Under the pieces are notes generated by a model. That model was not told the origin of the DNA. It did no database searches and saw only the letters and a program-made list of their open reading frames with translations. Shown here piece by piece: positions 56,787 through 64,000 of a stretch of DNA of 64,000 nucleotides. The stretch's first letter is position 1. Every line of letters starts with the position of its first letter. Origin of the DNA: Macrobrachium rosenbergii (taxonomy: Eukaryota > Arthropoda > Malacostraca > Decapoda > Palaemonidae); NCBI RefSeq assembly GCF_040412425.1, contig NC_089749.1:38947070-39011069 (forward strand), given 5' to 3'. The position numbers and the translations under genes are program-made.

Positions 56787-58870
56787 ATGAGAGCGATCAG
56801 TAGTCCCCAAGCATTGGCCATGGAGGGTCGCGGATCATTTTCTTCTGACCCCAACCAAGCACTTTCAGCGGTCTTGGTGCGTGCCCACTGCGTCTCGGAT
56901 GATAGTGATACTTTTGTCAGTGATCCTTCTACTAGTAAGAAAAAATTAGTAGTAAAAAGAGGTCCCTAACAACCAAAGAAATCAGTGAAACTTTGAAACT
57001 GTTGGAAGAATTCCACGATAGTGATAGCTATGGGAGCGAGTCTGATTACGAACGGCGTTCTCGAAGGCTTGGGATGGGCTGATGAAAGTGGTGATGAGGA
57101 ACTGAATGATCCTACATATCGTCAGCAAGAAACTGATAGTAGTAGTGATGATAGTGATGCTTATCAAGCTGAAATAATTGATGATGAAGAAGACATTCTC
57201 CGAGGCAGAGGGTCCGTTCGCCAACGCCGCAGGCAACGGGGGAGGGTGGGATCCTCTTCCTCTCGCAGTTCATCGGGGGGAAGGGGAAGCGGCCATGGTG
57301 TTCGAACACATGGGTCGGCTGTGGCTACAGAAGATGATGGTTGGACTGATGGGCGTAATTTCGTTCCTCATGATTATGTTTTTGGTGGTTCAGCAGGAGT
57401 GACGCTAGATTTTGACCTTGACCCTAATATGAGTGAAGAATCCGATTATTTTCGAAAATTCATCGACGATGATATAGTGCAAGTCATGGTCGATGAAACC
57501 AATCGGTATCACTCGCTCCTCACACGTGACAGGCCTCCTGGTACATCGAAGATGAAGAAATGGGTGGATGTTTGTCTCCAAGAAATGATAGTGTTCCTGG
57601 CTCTCACGTTACTAATGCCTCATACATCGAAGCATCGTATGAGGGATTACTGGGCAACAGATGCATACATATATACGCCGATATATGGAAAATTCATGCC
57701 ACGTGACAGATATCAGGATATATATCGGTTCTTGCATTTCACAGACAATGAGATGAGGGATAGAAATAGTAATGATAGACTGTGGAAAATAAGAGATGTC
57801 TTGGAAATGGTAAGGGAAAGATTCAAAAAATATTTTTATCCCTTCCAAAAACTTGTTGTGGATGAAAGTTTAGTGTTATTCAAGGGTAGACTGATATTCA
57901 AGCAATACATAAGAACAAAAAGACATCGTTTTGGGATAAAAATATATGTTATTTGTGACTGTAAAACGGGATATGTTCTTGACATTGTCATTTATACAGG
58001 GACAGACGTAGACATCCCAGCTAATGATCCCTTGGGGCATTCAGGGGCCGTTGTGAAGACGCTAATGGATCCCTATTGGAATGCAGGCCATATCCTGTAT
58101 ACTGATAACTACTACACCAGCCCGGGGCTAAGTACTTATCTCCACGACAACAACACCGGGTTGGTTGGAACGGTCAGAGACAATAGAAAGGAATGCCCAA
58201 ATTCCCAAAGGGTATCAAACGAGGTGAGGCTGTTTTCAGAAAGAAAGCTCATCATCTCCTTGTGAAATGGAAGGACCGAAGGAATTCAATCTGTTGTCGG
58301 GATTCACACTGGGCAAATGATATCCACTGGGAAACAGGACTACAGAACACGTGAAACCATTTACAAACCAGATGTGATTGTGGACTACGTGAAAAACATG
58401 CGTCTTGTAGATAAATCTGATATGCAAATTGGATACGTGGCATGAACTCAGAGAACAATGAAGTGGTACAAGAAAGCCCTATTCCACATCATAGACGTTT
58501 GTATGCTGAATGAGTATAACCTGTACAAATTCCATACAAAACAGTCAATTTCTCTCTGCGCTACTTTTCACTCAACGTGTGTAAACAGCTCTTGATGAAA
58601 TATGGCCAATTCCAGAGAACAGCCAAGGGAAAATTTGTCGAGCAACCAGAAACGTCTTGTCTGGCACCCAGACAATGGTGCCAGACCCACTTCTTGGACC
58701 GCCTTCCCGAAACCCAAAAGGGAAAACTGAGCCAGAGGACCTGCCACGTATGTGCTAACACAAAGAACATTGAGGAAAGACGGAGGAAGTTGGTCACAAC
58801 CTGGTGCCCAACATGTGGCGTCGGTCTATGTTTGCCATGCTTCAAAATATACCACAGCTACAATGAATTC

Positions 58871-58873
<3 letters not shown>
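56787..58873 (+). pseudogene. piggyBac transposase of P5 (frameshifted)
   Basis: The acidic N-terminus is spread over two frames: MEGRGSFSSDPNQAL near 56820, then TKEISETLKLLEEFHDSDSY near 56970. A 414-residue frame at 57021-58265 holds the DDE domain: DPNMSEESDYFRKFIDDDIV, MRDYWATDAYIYTPIYG, then catalytic Asp in KLVVDESLVLFKGR, YVLDIVIYTG and LYTDNYYTSPGL. A frameshift near 58200 moves KRGEAVFRKKAHHLLVKWKD into another frame. The C-terminus (58577-58873) has the zinc-binding cysteine-rich domain with CHVCANTKN, WCPTCGVGLCLPCF and a final YHSYNEF. All landmark residues are present, but three or four frame breaks make it inactive. Confidence 0.87.
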
Positions 58874-58949
<76 letters not shown>

Positions 58950-59061
58950 AAATACAAGTAAAATACATGTTATCATAACTTTTTATTTCAAGTAAACTTT
59001 GTTTTTATTTACCTGGTAATTCACTTTTTCTTTTATGGGTATATTATTCACTTGACAGTCT

Positions 59062-59160
<99 letters not shown>

Positions 59161-59516
59161 TAGCTTTTCATTGAGTCGAGAAATGTGTTGGCATACATTG
59201 ACGATATATATTTCAATTTCATGGCATTTTACGGGTATAACTTGATGGGTATTGTTCACTTTCAATAACTTTTACTTTACATTACGAGTTTTCATATTAC
59301 ATTACGGGTCTTTCATAAATACTAATATTTTTCATACGATAAAGGGCAGAAATATAAGGCTTTCGATAACTTTTTCCCGAGTAATACTTTTTATATACTT
59401 TTTTTTTTTACATTTATGGGTATGTTTCATTTTCATTGCATTTTACGGGTAATAATTTATAACTTTTTATTTCAAGTAAACTTTGTTTTACATTTACATT
59501 ATTCACTTGACAGTCT

Positions 59517-59615
<99 letters not shown>

Positions 59616-59930
59616 TTCATTGAGTCGAGAAATGTGTTGGCATACATTGATGATATATATTTCAATTTCATGGCATTTTACGGGTATAACTTGATGGGTA
59701 TTGTTCACTTTCAATAACTTTTACTCTACATTACGGGTTTTCATATTACATTACGGGTCTTTCATAAATACTAATATTTTTCATACGATAAGGGCAGAAA
59801 TATAAGGCTTTCGATAACTTTTTCCCGAGTATTACTTTTATATACTTTTTTTACATTTATGGGTATGTTTCATTTTCATTGCATTTTACGGGTAATAACT
59901 TACATGTAAATAACTTTTATTGTATTATAT
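58873..59930. repeat. Two ~455-bp tandem duplicates containing (GA)n arrays
   Basis: (GA)n runs lie at 58873-58945, 59067-59156 and 59522-59612. Units at about 58980-59460 and 59460-59900 share TTTCAAGTAAACTTTG, CACTTGACAGTCTTTTATGA, GAGTCGAGAAATGTGTTGGC and CGATAACTTTTTCCCGAGTA in order. This is a recent segmental tandem duplication in the 3' half of P5. Confidence 0.9.
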
Positions 59931-60237
59931 TTGTTGTATACAAGTGCAAACTTTTAAATTCATTATTTTTCGGTATTGTTTGTTAGCGTGTGGGTGAAAA
60001 GGCCCGCGCCGGGCCAATTCTTTTCAGTCAGCTGTCTCCCCGCTCATCCATCTTATAGCACTTTATAATCAACTCGCTCTGGTAAGTACAAAAATTTTTT
60101 TTAGATTTTTTTTTGTTCCACGTTCATGTGCATGCTATTACCTTTCCATAGATATGTATTTTTCTCCAATTTGCAATGGTCAATTTTAGCCCGGTCTCAG
60201 AGGTTACATAAGCGTATTTTAGCCCGGATTGTGAGGG
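59931..60237. other. Right subterminal region of P5
   Basis: Contains the GC-rich palindrome GGCCCGCGCCGGGCC near 60001 in otherwise AT-rich DNA and a donor-like CTGGTAAGTA near 60078. No gene is seen. Confidence 0.45.
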
Positions 60238-61076
60238 TTAATAAAATAGAGAATTTGTTGCCTGATGGCCTTTAAGGAAATAGTACCACCATTTTCCCTA
60301 ACAAAAAGAGGACCTGAAGTTCTCTTAGAAGTTCTATTTAAATAAGCTTTTAAAGTATTGACTGACATAAAGACAGATCCTGTGGAAGGGGAATAATCTT
60401 CCAAGGAGACCATCTATTTTGTGGATCCTCATTCTTTGCTAGAAAACTGAGGTCCGGAGACAGAACTTCACCTGACGGGAGGAAATCAACATGATTCGGC
60501 TCTCTAGAAAGAGCAGATAGTTCAGAAATTCTAGCCCCTGAGGCTAGACTTACTAGGAATAACGTTTTCCTTAACAGACTCAGGTATGAACATAATTCGT
60601 TATCAGTGTCTGATGCCAATTTAAGTACGTTAAGTACCAGGAAACCGTGTGTGGACGGGTTGCTGGTCTAAGACGAGCACATGCTTTAGGAATTGACGAA
60701 AAATATGAGTCTGTAAGGTTAATATTAAAGCCATGTAAAAATATTTTTCTTAAAGCAGATTTTGTTGTAGTAATAGTACTAGTGGCCAATCCTTTCTCAA
60801 ATATTGATCTGAAGAAAGAGATCGCTAGGTTTGTGGTCATTTCATGAGCTTCAGATTCCCGCAAAAATAATGTTAACTTTTTAACTGCTGAGTCATACTG
60901 TCTGAGAGTAGATTCCCTCTTATCTGATTCTATGAACAGTGTATTAAGAGGGTCAATGTTAGTGTCTTTCTGCGCTGCAAATTTCATGAAGTCCATAAAG
61001 CTAGGGCATTCAGAATTCTTGAGGAAGCTGACACAGTCTGAGTTTGCACTACTTGTGTCAACCTTCGGTTGGGGAT

Positions 61077-61124
61077 CTGTTTGTGCCGGAGCTTCAACTA
61101 GAGTTGAAGCTCCGGCACAAACAG
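61077..61124. repeat. 22-bp-arm perfect palindrome in DIRS E pol
   Basis: The arms (61077-61098 and 61103-61124) are exact inverses around a 4-base spacer TAGA. B has only a single version of this sequence at about 18090, so E gained an inverted duplication. Confidence 0.85.
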
Positions 61125-62967
61125 TAAAGGAAACCAACTGCTCTTCGGCCAGTTGGGTGCCGCCAGTGCTACTTGACCTTTGAATGATCTGAGTTTGTGT
61201 AAAACTTTCATCAATAAGTTTATTGGTGGAAACAGATAGATCCTTTGCCATCTGTTCCAGTCGATTGACATCGCACCTGTGGAATGAGCTAGAGGATCTA
61301 GATTGGGAGCAACGTAACACAGAAGCTTGTGGTTGCTCTCTGTGGCAAACAGGTCTACCTGGAGACCCGGTACCTGAAGACAAATCCACTCGAACGACTT
61401 CCTGTCCAAGGACCATTCCGACTCCAGCGGGGTTATCCTGGACAGTGAATCTGCAATGACATTTCGAACACCTGCCAGGTGGGTAGCTGACAGGTGCCAA
61501 AGATGTTTCCTTGCCAGAGAGAAAATTGCGATCATTACTTGATTGATATGGCTCGACTTGGAGCCCCCCCTCTGTTCAGGCAATGCACCACTACTGCACT
61601 GTCCAGCACCAGTCTGATGTGAATCTGTCTGGCTGGACGCAGTTTCTTTAATGTTAGAAATACTGCCATTGCCTCTAGAATGTTGATATGGAACTGGCGG
61701 AATACTGTCGACCATGTTCCTTGAACTTTCTTGTGTTGAGAGTATCCTCCCCATCCGCTTAGGGAAGCATCCGTATGGATCACTAGTGATGGAGGGGGAA
61801 ATTGAAGAGGCACTGACCTTGCCAAACTCTTGACTGTCGACCATGGTGAAGCCTCTTCCTCAATATCTGCGGAATCAGAGACAGCTTGTCTCTGTTTCTG
61901 CTATTGGCTCGCTTTCCGCCATACCCTGTTTATATCCTTCAGTTTGGCTTTTAGCAGCAAGTCTGTTACTGAAGCGAACTGAAGAGAGCCTAGAACTCTT
62001 TCCTGGGTACGACGAGAGGCTCTTTTGTTTTTGAGGAACTGTCTGGTAGCTTTGGCTATTTCCCTCCTCTTGGCTGGCGGAAGTGACAGTTTGTGTGTTT
62101 AGGTCACACTGGATTCCCAACCACTGAAATTGAGCCGCCGGAACTAGACGGGATTTCTTCCTGTTTATTTGGAAACCCAGGTATTCCAAGAAGTTGCTTT
62201 TCGATATTCCTTGACGTTGGATGCCCAAATTATCCAATCGTCCAGGTATGCGGCCAGCATAATCCCTTGGGTCCGTAGCTCTTGGACTACTGTCTCTGCC
62301 AGTTTGGTAAAGATTCTGGGCGCTATGTTGAGCCCAAATGGCATGACTCTGAGGAGTATGCTTGTTTTCCTAGTCTGAACCCCAGGTAAGGGGGAGAAGT
62401 TTCAACCGGAATGTGATAATATGCGTCTGAAAGATCTATAGAAGTGGTGACGGCCCCACGGGGAAGTAGGGTCCGTACCTGCGAGATTGTAAGCATGCGA
62501 AACTTGTCGCACTGAATGTATAAGTTGAGACGAGACAGGTCCAGAATTACTCTTTGCTTGTCTGAGTCTTTCTTCGGGACACTGAACAGACGGCCTTGAA
62601 ATTTCAAGCGTCTGACTTTCTTTATTGCCTTCTTTTGCAGAAGTTCTTTTGCAAAGTCCAGTAAGTCTTTGCATGGATGTTGATGGAATCTGACTGGCGG
62701 AGGAGGCCCCTTGCTCCAGCTCCATCCCAGACCTTTGGAGATTATGCTGTGGGCCCATGGGCTGAAGGTCCAATGGTCCCTGAAGAGATATAATCTCCCG
62801 CCTACCTGTGGGGTCTCATTGATTGGGAGAGGCCTTACTTCCTCTGCTTCCACGGCCTCCTCTTCCACGTGAGACAGGTCTGGATGCTGCTCTACCTCTG
62901 TAGGCAGCTCTAGCCCTGCTTCCCCCCCCATGCCTATTGTAGCCTCGAAATTTCCCTTGGCTTTCAA
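61098..62967 (-). pseudogene. Pol of DIRS E: reverse transcriptase, RNase H, methyltransferase-like
   Basis: From MKAKGNFEATIGMGGEAG at 62967, overlapping the end of gag. Motifs are VGGRLYLFRDHWTFSPWAHS, LFSVPKKDSDKQRVILDLSR, TSIDLSDAYYHIPV and LGFRLGKQAYS. A small deletion/frameshift follows at about 62360. The active-site box AYLDDWIIWA is near 62240. RNase H has IHTDASLSGWGG, LEAMAVFL and LVLDSAVVVHC, then NVIADSLSR. The methyltransferase-like part has LFATESNHKLLCYVAPN and DWNRWQRIYLFPPIN. It stops at 61098, close to the palindrome that altered its C-terminus (FVPELQL). Further breaks occur near 62160-61870 and 61560. Confidence 0.86.
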
Positions 62968-64000
62968 ACGAGGCGTTGAAAGCTGGGGGACGCCACGAAG
63001 GCTGGTGGAGCAGAAGCTTGCTGAGCCGGCTGCATCAGTACCAACTGCTGCTGAGGTTGTGACTTAGATGTAGAAGGCTGGCCAATCTGTGAGACCGGTT
63101 GACCTGAAGCACTGTTTGAGCCTGAGGTTTCTTAAAGCCCTGGAATCTCCTGAACCTTTTCCTTCCTTTAGGTTGAGGTCCGGAGGCCTCAGAGAACTTC
63201 CTCTTGAAAGGAAGGCCCCAGTGAGAGCGGAGACTCTGGTTCGCTCTAGTTGCCTCTGCCATAACATTATTGACCTCATCCTCTGGGAAGAGGTTAGGAG
63301 GACCTGAAACAGAGGTTCGTCATTATAAGCTAATGCCGTTACCTCTGAGATGGTGACGGAATGCAGGGAGAGACTCAACCTGCACTTAGCCTCAAATTCC
63401 ACCTTGAGCAGAGCCTCCGGAATTCTGGGAAGTTGCTCGCTGAACAGGGTGGAGGCACACTCGGGATCGAGTTTCCCCACCATAAAAGTTGCCGGAGCTC
63501 CCAACCAACACTCCGAATCTCCGGGGAAGAGAAGGGAAGTAGAATCTGTCTCCCGGAGTTGAGGCATGGGCTTGCCATCTATCCCAGCCTGGAGGGTCAA
63601 CTCTGCAATCTTAGTAGTGCAGGGGGTAGGGATGGCGTCACACGGAGAACATCGTAAAACTTCCCTTAAAGGGAGTAAGTCTCGTGTTCTCGCACTCCCA
63701 TTCGGTGAGAGCGCGCATTAGGGTGGATTGAGCTTGGTCCCTGGGAAAGATGACTGTTTCTTTAGGGACCTTATCAGACCTAATCCAGGCTTCTTCCGTT
63801 AACCTGGCAAAGCCTGGATAGGGAGGCACTAGGTTGGCTGGAAAGAACTCCAGTTCTTCCAGACGACAAGTGCCCAAACCCTCAATGGTCAGTGTGCCAT
63901 TATGCAGGGGAGCATGCAGGGCCAGCCGCCATGGGTTTCCCTTATCAAAGGGGGGCAGTTTGGAGGCATCCGGGACAACATGTGATTGTTGTGCTGCTCC
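62820..64000 (-). pseudogene. Gag of DIRS E (partial, runs off the window)
   Basis: The start lies beyond 64000. Seen are GTCRLEELEFFPANLVPPYP near 63870, DKVPKETVIFPRDQAQST near 63740, AGIDGKPMPQLRETDSTSLL near 63590 and FSEQLPRIPEALLKVEFEAK near 63420. Relative to B, about 50 codons including IRHEPNRLMKSS are missing at about 63297, where FQVL jumps to the PEDE region; this also shifts the frame. A basic segment (GRKRFRRFQGFKKPQ) follows near 63140. At least two further frame breaks (about 63610 and 63060). Confidence 0.8.

Larger units (their letters stand above)
56586..60241 (+). mobile_element. P5: piggyBac-family element inserted in DIRS E
   Basis: Flanked by TTAA duplications at 56586-56589 and 60238-60241, with inverted ends TTAACCCCCACAGTCCGGG and TTAACCCTCACAATCCGGG. 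Subterminal repeats are GTCCGGGTATCTTTCCTGAA at 56599 and 56642 on the left, and TTTTAGCCCGG at about 60184 and 60217 on the right. It carries a transposase on the plus strand and a GA-rich, partly duplicated 3' half. The termini differ from P0-P4, so it is a separate family. Confidence 0.88.
56366..61100 (-). pseudogene. Tyrosine recombinase of DIRS E, split by P5
   Basis: The 5' part, 61100-60242, has DCVSFLKNSECPSFMDFMKF and ESTLRQYDSAVKKL. It continues with ISFFRSIFEKGLATSTIT, LTDSYFSSIPKACARLR and the catalytic-Arg block GARISELSALSR. A frameshift lies near 60375. After SLKAIRQQILYFI the TTAA in the Ile-Lys codons is the P5 insertion point. The 3' part, 56585-56366, resumes with QANPDSVPRVHDIRAVATS (H-x-x-R), YTGWKSPTVF and KRHYL (Tyr). 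Removing P5 and one TTAA restores continuity at this point, so the gene may have been close to intact before that insertion. Confidence 0.87.
55548..64000 (-). mobile_element. DIRS1-like retrotransposon E (5' end outside window)
   Basis: Same family as B. From the left: 3' ITR (55548-55923), ICR (55924-56016), recombinase split by P5, pol, gag running off the window end. Comparison with the uninterrupted U sequence fixes its 3' boundary at TTTGTACAAA / GGGATTTTGAC. Confidence 0.88.

Noticed and set aside
58983..59717. Open frames of repeating Ser-Leu or Arg-Glu
   Set aside because: They are translations of (GA)n arrays, also at 40853-41126, 41283-41492 and 58752-58961. There is no protein family support.

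Overview
This is a piece of an animal nuclear genome made almost entirely of transposable elements and simple repeats. The most likely source is a malacostracan crustacean, probably a decapod. The pointers are very abundant DIRS1-like tyrosine-recombinase (YR) retrotransposons with spliceosomal introns in gag, long (AT)n and (GA)n microsatellites, a tRNA-derived SINE of a kind I recognise from decapods, and piggyBac, hAT, pogo/Tigger and Jockey relics. Species assignment is inference. I see no bacterial, viral or CRISPR content. Only one stretch looks like ordinary host coding sequence: an exon of phosphatidylserine synthase on the minus strand at 29276-29437.

Layout. 1-28 is the end of a piggyBac-like element, and 206-2093 is a decayed hAT/ZBED transposase. 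From 2748 to 29168 lies a nest built in one ~0.36 kb pogo-like MITE (T). Its left part is 2748-2885, its right part 28966-29168, and a ~10 bp middle scrap sits near 25345-25355. Inside it is a run of DIRS-like units: A (minus, 2886-11213), a 476-bp solo-ITR-like unit S (11214-11689), B (plus, 11690-21696) and C (minus, degenerate, 21697-25346). A second TA-inserting element, U (25356-28965), carries the satellite-bearing piggyBac-like element P2. The host exon follows, then intron-like sequence with a Jockey-type LINE relic (30770-32700).

P3 (33043-39942) is a piggyBac-like element with a ~381-bp satellite array and a broken transposase. A repeat-rich stretch leads to D (41673-48345), a different DIRS-like family with an intact 675-aa gag. 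After AT arrays come a YR-family gag fragment F (50345-51789) fused to a piggyBac fragment P4 (51786-52988), a SINE (53910-54190) and a second T/U composite (54237-55545). DIRS element E (minus, 55548 to beyond the window end) follows, its recombinase gene split by piggyBac element P5 (56586-60241).

How the parts work. The intact-order DIRS units carry gag, then a polyprotein of reverse transcriptase, RNase H and a methyltransferase-like domain, then a tyrosine recombinase. They are bounded by inverted terminal repeats (ITRs), with an internal complementary region (ICR) that joins copies of the two outer ends. This is the layout expected for the DIRS1 circle-and-recombine mechanism. In A and B, gag includes a 171-bp cysteine/histidine-rich exon bounded by splice signals. 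The piggyBac-like units recognise TTAA; two of them landed inside YR genes, and three carry a related ~360-390 bp tandem satellite. Almost every transposon gene is frameshifted or interrupted; D gag is the longest intact one.
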